Positions 8,601 through 16,627 of a stretch of 64,000 bases of DNA are shown here, piece after piece. Source of the DNA: Bdellovibrionota bacterium (GTDB lineage Bacteria > Bdellovibrionota_C > UBA2361 > JAFLCA01). The stretch is from NCBI GenBank assembly GCA_030584005.1, contig CP129486.1, forward strand, positions 809,556 through 873,555. Direction: 5' to 3'. Both the position numbers and the translations under genes were made by a program. Within the stretch, counting starts at the first letter, position 1. Every line of letters begins with the position of its first letter. A model generated the notes under the pieces. The model worked only from the letters and a program-made list of their open reading frames with translations, did not search any database and was not told the DNA's origin.

Positions 8601-9538
8601 GTCACGCTGAACGGTTGCATGCCGATATCGAGAACCTGGTCATCCAGTATGATGAAGGGTTCCGCTTGCGCTGTGCGGATCTGCATCTCAAGGGACATGT
8701 GTTTGCCATCCTGGGACATAACGGGGCGGGCAAATCGACCTTTATCAAGGCGACCTTGGGGTTGCTGCAACCTCTGCACGGTTCCTTGCGATTCACCTAT
8801 CACGATGATGGCGTCTCTATTCCTTTACTGCCGGAGCGGCATATGGCGTTCTGCCCGGAGAACGGCGCCGTGTTTGCCGATATCTCAGTCGAAAGCTATA
8901 TCCAGCTTTGGTGCCGAATAAAGCACGGCAATGCAGCCTACTATAAGCAGGACGGGAGTCGCTACATTGAACAGCTGCACATAGCTCCACTCATGCGCAA
9001 GCTCGGCCGCGAACTCTCGAAAGGACAGCGGCGACGGGTGCAGACAGCCATCGGATTTCTGCTTGAACCAAAGCTATTCTTGTTTGACGAGCCCTTCGAT
9101 GGACTTGACGTTCAGCGCACGAGCGAATTAGCTGATTTGATGAGCACCGAAAGCGCGCGTATGGCGGTAATACTCTCGTCTCATCGTATGGATGTAGTAG
9201 AGCGCCTGGCCGATACAGTAATCGTACTCAGGGAAGGGCAGATCGAGGCGGCTGGTCCCACCCAGGAAGTAGCCGCTCAACTATGCGGACATACTTTGCG
9301 TATTTCAGGTCTTCCTAAGCCGGAGGAGCAGGCCGACGGGATTCGTCAGCGCTTCCCCCATTACATCGTGAACCGACTCGGCACGGAGGTTACGGTAACC
9401 GGAGAGGGGAGCCTGCCTGAAACACTTGCGCCATTATTAGAACCTTATGCAGTGCAGACCGAATTAACACCCCCGTCCTTGACCGATGCTATTAGTTATC
9501 ACCTGCGGCAGGTGCGAACGACCGTCACCACCGATTAA
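8597..9538 (+). CDS. ABC transporter ATP-binding protein
   Basis: Cytoplasmic ATPase of 313 residues. The Walker A motif is GHNGAGKST (about residues 38-46), the signature is LSKGQRRRV, Walker B is LFLFDEPFDGLD and the switch His lies in SSHRMD. The Q-loop region reads FCPENGAVF, so the usual Gln is Pro or Glu. After the ATPase core a C-terminal domain of about 90 residues (from GLPKPEEQADG) resembles the accessory tails of ABC-2 type exporter ATPases. It is coupled to the membrane protein at 7227-8600. It ends 86 bp before secA. The substrate cannot be deduced. Confidence 0.9.
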   Translation: MSHAERLHADIENLVIQYDEGFRLRCADLHLKGHVFAILGHNGAGKSTFIKATLGLLQPLHGSLRFTYHDDGVSIPLLPERHMAFCPENGAVFADISVESYIQLWCRIKHGNAAYYKQDGSRYIEQLHIAPLMRKLGRELSKGQRRRVQTAIGFLLEPKLFLFDEPFDGLDVQRTSELADLMSTESARMAVILSSHRMDVVERLADTVIVLREGQIEAAGPTQEVAAQLCGHTLRISGLPKPEEQADGIRQRFPHYIVNRLGTEVTVTGEGSLPETLAPLLEPYAVQTELTPPSLTDAISYHLRQVRTTVTTD

Positions 9539-9624
9539 ATGCCGCGGCTTCCCTTTGCTCGCTGCCAGCAATTATTCTATGATTCGCACTTTAGTACCCC
9601 GTTCGATTTGCTGCCGACTGCACC

Positions 9625-12348
9625 ATGCTGAACCTCATAGCAAGAAAGATATTCGGCACGAGAAATGACCGTGTCCTCAGGGCAATAGATCCCCTCGTTC
9701 GTTCGGTGAACGAGCTTGAGGCGCGCATGCAGGCACTCGATGACTCCGCCCTCAAGGATCATACTCGTATCCTGCGCGCCAAGCTTGCCGATGGGTCGAC
9801 TCTCGACGAGATCCTTCCGGAGGCCTTCGCAGTAACACGCGAGGCCTCTCGCAGGGTGCTTGGCATGCGTCATTTTGACGTGCAGCTGGTCGGCGGAGCC
9901 GTACTGCACCAGGGAAAGATCTCCGAGATGAAGACAGGAGAGGGCAAAACCCTGGTGGCTACACTCCCCGCCTATCTCAATGCTCTGAACGGCAGGGGGG
10001 TGCATATCGTCACGGTGAACGATTATCTCGCGCGTCGTGATTCGGAGTGGATGGGGCAAATATATCGGTTCTTGGGGCTCTCGGTCGGTGTAGTCCTCCC
10101 GGGGATGGCAGAGCAGGAGAAGCGCGCTGCGTATGGCGCAGACATCACCTATGGCCAGAACAACGAGTTCGGTTTCGACTACCTGCGCGACAACATGAAG
10201 TTCGCGGCTACTGACCTTGTCCAACGCGGGCACCACTTCGCGATTGTTGACGAGGTCGACTCTATTCTGATTGACGAAGCACGCACGCCGCTCATTATCT
10301 CAGGACCAGCCGGCGATTCGACCGAGCTGTACTACTCGGTGAATGCGATTATTCCCCGTCTGATTAAGGGCGAACACTTCGAGATTGACGCGCGTTCCAA
10401 GCAGCCCACCCTGACTGAAGCGGGGATCGCGAAGTGCGAAGAGCTGCTCAAAGTGCAGAACCTGTACGATCCCAACAATATCGACCTGGTGCACCATGTG
10501 AACCAGGCCCTCAGAGCGCACACTACCATGCAGCGTGATGTGGATTATGTGGTGAAGGACGGCCAGATAATCATCGTTGACGAGTTTACCGGCCGCTTGA
10601 TGCCCGGTCGCGCATGGTCCAATGGATTGCATCAGGCAATTGAAGCTAAGGAAGGTTTGAAGATTCGCAGAGAGAATCAAACCCTGGCATCGATTACATT
10701 CCAGAACTATTTCCGCTTGTATGAGAAGCTTTCGGGCATGACCGGCACCGCTGATACAGAAGCAGCCGAGTTCAAGAAGATTTACAACCTTGAAGTTATC
10801 TTGGTTCCGCCAAACCGTCCCATGGTGCGCGATGACCAGAGTGACCGTGTATTCCGTACCCGCAAGGAAAAGATGGACGCGGTCGTCAACGATATCGAGG
10901 AGGTGCATGCCAAGGGTCAACCAATTCTTGTAGGAACCATCAGCATCGAGCAAAGTGAGTATCTCTCACAGCTCCTCAAGAACAAGAACATCACCCACAA
11001 TGTATTGAATGCCAAGCAGCATGAGCGCGAGGCGGAGATTATCGCCCAGGCGGGCCGTAAGGGTGCCGTCACGATCGCTACCAACATGGCGGGCCGTGGT
11101 ACCGATATTGTATTGGGGGGAAATCCAGAGGGGCTATCCTTTCTGGAGACTGGAACGCGTGACCGCTCAAACCCTGCCTATCAAGAGTGCTTTGCCCGTT
11201 TCAAGCCGCTGTGCGAAGCCGAGCATCAGCAGGTAAGGGAGTGCGGCGGATTGTTCGTGATGGGTACAGAGCGCCATGAATCCCGGCGCATCGATAACCA
11301 ATTGCGCGGACGCTCCGGTCGTCAGGGCGACCCTGGAATTTCACGATTCTACGTCTCCTTGGAAGACGATCTGATGATGCGGTTCGGCGGAGAAAAGATG
11401 CGGCAGCTCATGAAAAAGATGGGCTGGGAAGAGGGGCTGGCTCTCGATGGCCGCATGATCACCCGCGCTATTGAAAGAGCGCAGCAGCGTGTGGAAGGAA
11501 TGCACTTCGAGATGCGCAAGCACGTGCTCGAATATGACGATGTGATGAACAAGCAGCGCCAGGTAATTTACAACCTGCGCCACCGCATCCTGCTCAATGA
11601 AGATCTGCGCAACGAGATTTTCTCGATGATTGACGATCTCGTTGAGGCAGCAGTGAATGCGGTGTGCGGGGATTCGAAACGCCCCCTGGAGTGGGATCTC
11701 GAACAGCTTGAGCAACGCTTCACCTTCCTCTTTAACAGCGAATTCAAGATTGCCTCCGACATACAGCTCGATCAGCAAGTGCTTTTTGATACCCTGCGTA
11801 AAGCAGCCAAAGCAGGATACGAGGACCGGATTATCAGGCTCCAGGAGCGCTTGCGGGAACTCGAAGAAATCTGCAATCGCGACTTCGGATCTATGCGGGT
11901 GCGTATTGCCGGGTTCGAGGACAAGCCTTTCACCATCGCCACGGTGGAGCAGGACACGTTGCTCGAAACTCTTGACCATCTCTGGAACCAGCATCTCCAT
12001 GAAATGGATCAGCTGCGTGAAGGCATTGACCTGCGTGGCTATGGCCAGAAGAATCCGCTGCATGAGTATCAGAAGGAGGGATTTCTTCTGTTCCAGCAGC
12101 TCATCTTCTCGGTAAAGGAGACCGTTATCAGGAAGCTCTTCTTCTATGCGGTTCCCGAACCTCGCGAACTAATTCGACATTTAGAGGAGGAGGCAAAACG
12201 AAGAGCGGAGCTGCAAAAGCAGATGCAGGTCACCCATCAGAATGTGTTGCCTGACAGTGGGAATGGCCAGAAGCCAGGTAAGGAGCCGGATAGTGTGAGG
12301 GCAAAGATTGAAGCTCAAAGGGAAGCGCGCCGCAGGATGAAGCGCTAA
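9625..12348 (+). CDS. secA: Preprotein translocase ATPase SecA
   Basis: Motor ATPase of 907 residues that drives unfolded preproteins through SecYEG. Seen in order: the N-terminal MLNLIARKIFG; Walker A MKTGEGKTLVA (about 102-112); Walker B with DEVDSILIDEARTPLIISG; the preprotein cross-linking domain; NBD2 with the GRGTDIVLGGNPEG and QLRGRSGRQGDPG motifs; and the helical scaffold with ALDGRMITRAIERAQQRVEG. The C-terminal zinc-binding motif that contacts SecB and lipid (CxCxSGxxxxxCC/H) is missing; the chain ends in a basic tail RREARRMKR-like. SecB dependence may therefore be absent or different, as in several other lineages with a shortened tail. Confidence 0.97.
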   Translation: MLNLIARKIFGTRNDRVLRAIDPLVRSVNELEARMQALDDSALKDHTRILRAKLADGSTLDEILPEAFAVTREASRRVLGMRHFDVQLVGGAVLHQGKISEMKTGEGKTLVATLPAYLNALNGRGVHIVTVNDYLARRDSEWMGQIYRFLGLSVGVVLPGMAEQEKRAAYGADITYGQNNEFGFDYLRDNMKFAATDLVQRGHHFAIVDEVDSILIDEARTPLIISGPAGDSTELYYSVNAIIPRLIKGEHFEIDARSKQPTLTEAGIAKCEELLKVQNLYDPNNIDLVHHVNQALRAHTTMQRDVDYVVKDGQIIIVDEFTGRLMPGRAWSNGLHQAIEAKEGLKIRRENQTLASITFQNYFRLYEKLSGMTGTADTEAAEFKKIYNLEVILVPPNRPMVRDDQSDRVFRTRKEKMDAVVNDIEEVHAKGQPILVGTISIEQSEYLSQLLKNKNITHNVLNAKQHEREAEIIAQAGRKGAVTIATNMAGRGTDIVLGGNPEGLSFLETGTRDRSNPAYQECFARFKPLCEAEHQQVRECGGLFVMGTERHESRRIDNQLRGRSGRQGDPGISRFYVSLEDDLMMRFGGEKMRQLMKKMGWEEGLALDGRMITRAIERAQQRVEGMHFEMRKHVLEYDDVMNKQRQVIYNLRHRILLNEDLRNEIFSMIDDLVEAAVNAVCGDSKRPLEWDLEQLEQRFTFLFNSEFKIASDIQLDQQVLFDTLRKAAKAGYEDRIIRLQERLRELEEICNRDFGSMRVRIAGFEDKPFTIATVEQDTLLETLDHLWNQHLHEMDQLREGIDLRGYGQKNPLHEYQKEGFLLFQQLIFSVKETVIRKLFFYAVPEPRELIRHLEEEAKRRAELQKQMQVTHQNVLPDSGNGQKPGKEPDSVRAKIEAQREARRRMKR

Positions 12349-12436
12349 CGCGACGGGCTCCCACAACACCCTGATGCTTTAGTGTGATGTGTGCCACAGG
12401 GATTCTCATGCACCAGTTAACTTCGGAATTCTATAC

Positions 12437-13675
12437 ATGACTGCTGTCAGGGACGAATCATTCGCCCTCTACCTTCACATACCATTCTGTTATCACAAGT
12501 GCCCCTACTGTGATTTCAATACCTATGCGGTGACGACGATCCCCGAGCGCGAGTACACCAGTGCGCTGCTTGCTGAGCTTGATTATCGCGCGTCGCTTCC
12601 GGAGTGGTCCGGTCGAGCCGTTTCATCCATGTATTTTGGCGGGGGGACACCCTCACTCCTTCAACCTCAAACGATTCTAAAGATTATTGCTGCAGTCAGC
12701 AGTCGCTTCCCAATAGAAGACAGTATCGAGATTTCATTAGAGGCCAATCCCGGCACCGTGTCGCTGGAGTCGCTGCACGGCTACCGTGAGGCCGGAGTGA
12801 ACCGCTTGAGCATAGGCGCACAGTCCTTTTCCGCCGAGCTCTTGAAGAAGCTGGGGAGGATTCATCTCCCGGCCCAGACCGAAGAAGCGGTGATGAACGC
12901 ACGCAGCTCCGGTTTTAGGAATCTGAGTCTCGACCTCATGTATGGCATCCCCGATCAGGATCTGAAGGCTTTCGAGGAGGATGTGAGCATCGCCCTAAAG
13001 CTTGCACCTGAACATCTCTCCCTCTATTCCCTCACTATCGAGAAGGGGACACCTTTTTTTGCATCCTTTAAGAAGGGGCAACTTAAAATCCCTCACGATG
13101 ACGTGGTGGCGGATATGATGGAAAGCATTCAGCATGCGCTTCCTGCTCGTGGATATGCGCGCTATGAAGTGAGCAATTTTTCCCAACCACACCGACAAGC
13201 ACTGCATAACTTGGCCTATTGGAACAGCAGAGACTACATGGGACTCGGGGCGGGAGCCCACAGCGCCGTATACTTGACTGAAGAGGAGGGGGCGCCACTG
13301 CTTCCAGTGCGTTGGTCAAACGTGGCCCTCCCCAATCGCTATATTAGGGATGCATCGGCACAGGGCCACGCGGAAGCCTGGCGCGACGCGCTCGACCTTA
13401 AGGCGGCTATCTTCGACTTTATCTATCTGGGCCTCAGGAAAACGGCCGGAATTTCCCTGCTTGAGTTTACGCAGCGCTTTGGGCAAACCGTGTACGAAGC
13501 ATACCCCGCCCAAATTGAGGTGTTCGCAGAACAGAAACTCCTCGCCGTCAATGACGGAGCCTTGGCCCTGACCCCTGCCGGGATGATGGTGCTCGATTCG
13601 ATACTCGAAGATCTGAATGAGCCGAGGACTTCCAAGCCGCATCTGCACCCTAGCCCGGAGGCCCATGTCTCCTAA
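12437..13675 (+). CDS. hemW: Radical SAM heme chaperone HemW (coproporphyrinogen III oxidase-like)
   Basis: A 412-residue radical SAM protein. The Fe-S motif CxxxCxxC is Cys18, Cys22 and Cys25 (CYHKCPYC), followed by GGGTPSLL. The HNLAYW motif (HNxxYW) is the HemW hallmark that separates this heme-insertion chaperone from true HemN oxidases, which have an extra N-terminal extension. I chose the ATG at 12437 because the family starts a few residues before ALYLHIPFC; an in-frame start at 12389 would add 16 unconserved residues. Its 3' end overlaps the following TPR gene by 11 bp. Confidence 0.88.
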   Translation: MTAVRDESFALYLHIPFCYHKCPYCDFNTYAVTTIPEREYTSALLAELDYRASLPEWSGRAVSSMYFGGGTPSLLQPQTILKIIAAVSSRFPIEDSIEISLEANPGTVSLESLHGYREAGVNRLSIGAQSFSAELLKKLGRIHLPAQTEEAVMNARSSGFRNLSLDLMYGIPDQDLKAFEEDVSIALKLAPEHLSLYSLTIEKGTPFFASFKKGQLKIPHDDVVADMMESIQHALPARGYARYEVSNFSQPHRQALHNLAYWNSRDYMGLGAGAHSAVYLTEEEGAPLLPVRWSNVALPNRYIRDASAQGHAEAWRDALDLKAAIFDFIYLGLRKTAGISLLEFTQRFGQTVYEAYPAQIEVFAEQKLLAVNDGALALTPAGMMVLDSILEDLNEPRTSKPHLHPSPEAHVS

Positions 13676-14741
13676 CATCCAAGTTACATCCGCAGGACAG
13701 CCTGCCCAGTGCCGGCGCTGTTCCAAGGAGATCGCCCTAGAGGCAGTGTACTGCAGCTTCTGTGGAACTGTTCAGAGAGCCGTCCGTATTTCTTTGCGTG
13801 GCTGGGTTGTAATTATTTCACTTGCCCTGCTCGTGGGTTACGCTCTTTGGACGGCACAACAAGAGCTGGCAGGAGAGCTGCCCTCTCAACCCTTTCAAGC
13901 GGCCCAAGCCGGGGCTTCGAGCGCTCCCCCCTTGCCGCAGGCTCAGGTTATGAGCGCAGAGGATCTCGACGCGCTAAGGAAAGCAACGCAGGACAACCCG
14001 GATTCGCTGGAGGCGTGGAGCGCGCTCACCTCGGCACTTCTCAACCACACTCAGGCAGCGCCCGATGCCGCCCCGGATCTTCTGTTCGAAGCAATCGAGG
14101 CGCTCAAGCAGATTCTGCGGATAGACCCGGTCAATCAAGCAGCGCTGCTCAGCATGGCTGAAATCTCCTTTCGCCGGCAAGTCTTCGATAAGGCTGCCGA
14201 GTACTATGCACGTTACCTGGTGGAAAAGCCCGAGGACCTTAGAGCGCGTGCTCGTTTGGGCAGCACCTATACCTTTATGAACAATGCGGCGAAGGCCGAG
14301 CAGGAGCTCCGCAACGTGCTGAGTGTCGACAGCCAACATTTCGAGGCCAATGCATATCTGGCGATCGTGTTAATGCAGGCAGGGAGGCAGGATGAAGCGA
14401 GGGAATTTGGCCGCATCGCTCTTCAGCATGCCCCTAACGAGGAAGCTAAATCACGCCTGGCCTCTTTTCTTGGAGAGACACCGCCCCGCAAGGATGCGGA
14501 TCGCCTTGCTCCCGTGATCTCCTTCCTGCGTTCCCATCCGGTGGCCGGACCAAAGTTCGTGGGCGTCGAAGATAAGGAGGGCGAGATTCGGATCTACTTC
14601 CGCGACTTCCCAATGCATGCGATGCCGGAACCAGTTCGAGAAAAGTTTGTTCAAGAGGTCCTCAACCGTATCGAGGGAGAAGCCCCAGTGCAGTTCCTCG
14701 ACAGCGTCTCGGGCAGCCTTTTGCATTCAGTGAAAAAATAG
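13665..14741 (+). CDS. Zinc-ribbon, membrane-anchored TPR protein
   Basis: A 358-residue protein. Cys16/Cys19 and Cys30/Cys33 form a CxxC-CxxC zinc ribbon. A transmembrane helix follows (about 45-64, VVIISLALLVGYALW), then a low-complexity Ala/Gln/Pro linker, then several TPR units (about 95-270, with A-L-x-x-A-E-I and L-R-A-R-A-R-L-G repeats), and a C-terminal domain of about 80 residues (VAGPKFVGVEDKEGEIRIYF) I do not recognise. The start at 13665 is set by GGAGG just upstream; it overlaps the hemW stop. The topology would place the TPRs outside and the ribbon inside. It is probably an assembly scaffold; the role is unknown. Confidence 0.75.
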   Translation: MSPNIQVTSAGQPAQCRRCSKEIALEAVYCSFCGTVQRAVRISLRGWVVIISLALLVGYALWTAQQELAGELPSQPFQAAQAGASSAPPLPQAQVMSAEDLDALRKATQDNPDSLEAWSALTSALLNHTQAAPDAAPDLLFEAIEALKQILRIDPVNQAALLSMAEISFRRQVFDKAAEYYARYLVEKPEDLRARARLGSTYTFMNNAAKAEQELRNVLSVDSQHFEANAYLAIVLMQAGRQDEAREFGRIALQHAPNEEAKSRLASFLGETPPRKDADRLAPVISFLRSHPVAGPKFVGVEDKEGEIRIYFRDFPMHAMPEPVREKFVQEVLNRIEGEAPVQFLDSVSGSLLHSVKK

Positions 14742-14782
14742 TGAAAAGTGCGGCCTGGCAGGTCGCGCAGTTGCCGTTTTCA

Positions 14783-14798
14783 TTAAACAAGTGTTTAA
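14783..14798. promoter_or_regulatory. Candidate TetR operator (16-bp inverted repeat)
   Basis: A perfect 7-bp inverted repeat, TTAAACA AG TGTTTAA, lies 10 bp before the TetR start codon. Size, symmetry and position are as expected for an autoregulatory operator controlling the TetR-MFP-RND operon. No second copy was noticed elsewhere in the operon. Confidence 0.6.
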
Positions 14799-14807
14799 TA
14801 AGGGCCT

Positions 14808-15476
14808 ATGCCGGCCCCTACTCCCCGATTACAATCTCAGGCCACCCGTGAGCGCATCATTGATGCCGCGGCATTGTGCTTTGCCGAGAAGGGGTTTCAA
14901 GGGGTTACCGTGCGTGATCTCGCAGCCGGACTCGGAGTACACTACAGCCTCATTAATTACCACTTCCGCAGCAAACTGGAGCTGTACCGAGAGGTAGTAC
15001 AGAGGGCCTGCGCCTCTCCTCGCTACGCCGAGATATCGATGCACGCGAAGCGGCAGGTCGATCCCCACGCACAGCTGGTGCAAGCCATTAGCCATCTGTT
15101 AAGTGAATCGTTGAGCAGGAGAACAAAGAATGGCTGGCAATGCTGTGTCGTAGCCCAAGAGTGCCTTCGCGGCAGCGACATGCTGCCCAAAGTGATCGCC
15201 CCTGCGATCAGGCCTCAGTTTGAGTGGATCGCAAGGCTCATCGCTCAGTTGCGCGGCGAGAAGACAGTATCGCTTGAGGCTCAATTCGCCGCGTTTGGCC
15301 TGTTTGCCCAGGTAGATGCATTGGTTACGTACCGTCCACTACTTGCTGCGCTCGTTCCTAGAATGCGCGGGCGAACCCAGAACTTACGCTGGTGCGCTGA
15401 GCAGCTAGCAGAGGCCGCGGCTGCTCGGCCTGTACGACATAACAGAGGTTCTCGAAAGAAAGGTCGATCGGTATGA
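14808..15476 (+). CDS. TetR/AcrR-family transcriptional regulator
   Basis: A 222-residue DNA-binding repressor. The N-terminal helix-turn-helix (about 12-58) has the usual pattern ERIIDAAALCFAEKGFQGVTVRDLA, then GVHYSLINYHFRSKLELYREVV. The C-terminal ligand domain has the layout of the CerR/YbiH-like group, and its last residues are strongly basic. It is the first gene of an operon with MFP and RND genes, overlapping the MFP start by four bases. A palindromic operator candidate sits directly upstream. It probably represses the pump until a toxic ligand binds. Confidence 0.92.
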   Translation: MPAPTPRLQSQATRERIIDAAALCFAEKGFQGVTVRDLAAGLGVHYSLINYHFRSKLELYREVVQRACASPRYAEISMHAKRQVDPHAQLVQAISHLLSESLSRRTKNGWQCCVVAQECLRGSDMLPKVIAPAIRPQFEWIARLIAQLRGEKTVSLEAQFAAFGLFAQVDALVTYRPLLAALVPRMRGRTQNLRWCAEQLAEAAAARPVRHNRGSRKKGRSV

Positions 15477-16612
15477 AGCACAAGATCCGCACGCCTATGT
15501 TCTATGTGATCGCAGGGTGCACCGCCTTTGTGGGGTGCCTCGTGCTGTATAAGGCGATCGCCATCTCTATTGCCATCGCTCAAAGCGGTAAGTTTGCACC
15601 TCCCCCCGATGCAATCTCGACGATGAAAGTGACGCTCGAAGAGTGGCAACCAAGTATCGATGTAGTGGGTTCCCTTGAAGCGATCGAAGGAGTCACCATC
15701 AGCGCTGAAGAGGCGGGCAGGGTAGCATCGATCAATTTCGAGCCAGGGTCGGAGGTGAAACGAGGTGTAGTGCTTGTGCAATTGGATGTTTCCGTGGAAC
15801 AAGCAGGACTTCGCTCGGCCGAGGCCGCAGCCAAACTCGCTAAGCTCAACTTCGACCGACTAAGTGCTCTGGTCTCCCGCAAGCTTTCACCTCAGGCCGA
15901 TCTCGATACAGCCGCCTCGGAGCTTGATCAGGCTGTGGCTGCTGTGAATGAGATGAAGGCAAGGATCGCGCGCAAAACCATCGTTGCTCCCTTTGATGGG
16001 AAGACCGGCATACGTGAGGTCAGCCTTGGCGAGTATGTGGATGCAGGGCAGGCTGTAGTGCCGTTGTTTCGGGTCGATTCTCTCTACTTGAATCTCGCCG
16101 TGCCGCAGCAGGTGATCGATCGTGTACAGCCTGGCTACACCGTACGCTTCACTGTTGACGGCTACCCGGGTGAAAGTTTCTCAGGGCAGGTCACGGGCAT
16201 AAACCCTCAAGTTGATCCCAGTACGCGCAACGTACGGGTACAAGCCACGGTCAACAACGATCAAGGCAAGCTGAGGCCCGGCATGTTTGTGAGCGCAAAT
16301 GTCGTACAGCCCGAAGTGCGCAAGTACATCACGGTGCCCGCGACCGCAATCAATTATGCCCCTTACGGCGATTCAGTGTACGTCATCGAAAAGCAGACGA
16401 GCCCAGACGGTGTGGAGACGCTAACGGTACGCCAACAGTTCGTGCAGACAGGTCAAACACGCGGAGATCAGGTGGCTATAATCAAGGGACTCAAGCCAGG
16501 AGAGGAGATTGCAACATCCGGTGTATTCAAGCTCAGGCCTGGTGCAGCGGTGCAGGTAGACAATTCCGTCCAGCCTAGCAATGAGGCCAACCCCACCCCA
16601 GCCGATATTTAG
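15473..16612 (+). CDS. RND efflux periplasmic adaptor (membrane fusion protein)
   Basis: A 379-residue adaptor. An N-terminal membrane anchor (about 8-28, FYVIAGCTAFVGCLVLYKAI) is followed by the barrel-sandwich half GSLEAIEGVTISAEEAGRV, a short helical hairpin (about 100-150), the second lipoyl half IVAPFDGKTGIREVSLGEYV, a beta-barrel domain and the membrane-proximal domain. It bridges the inner-membrane RND pump to an outer-membrane channel. The start overlaps the tetR stop (ATGA); 15 bp separate it from the pump gene. No TolC-like gene is present, so an unlinked channel must be used. Confidence 0.93.
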   Translation: MKHKIRTPMFYVIAGCTAFVGCLVLYKAIAISIAIAQSGKFAPPPDAISTMKVTLEEWQPSIDVVGSLEAIEGVTISAEEAGRVASINFEPGSEVKRGVVLVQLDVSVEQAGLRSAEAAAKLAKLNFDRLSALVSRKLSPQADLDTAASELDQAVAAVNEMKARIARKTIVAPFDGKTGIREVSLGEYVDAGQAVVPLFRVDSLYLNLAVPQQVIDRVQPGYTVRFTVDGYPGESFSGQVTGINPQVDPSTRNVRVQATVNNDQGKLRPGMFVSANVVQPEVRKYITVPATAINYAPYGDSVYVIEKQTSPDGVETLTVRQQFVQTGQTRGDQVAIIKGLKPGEEIATSGVFKLRPGAAVQVDNSVQPSNEANPTPADI

Positions 16613-16627
16613 TGTAGAGAGTCCGCC

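Noticed and set aside
11341..12063. 240-codon ORF antisense to secA
   Set aside because: Shadow frame of a strongly conserved gene; composition follows the codon pattern of secA.
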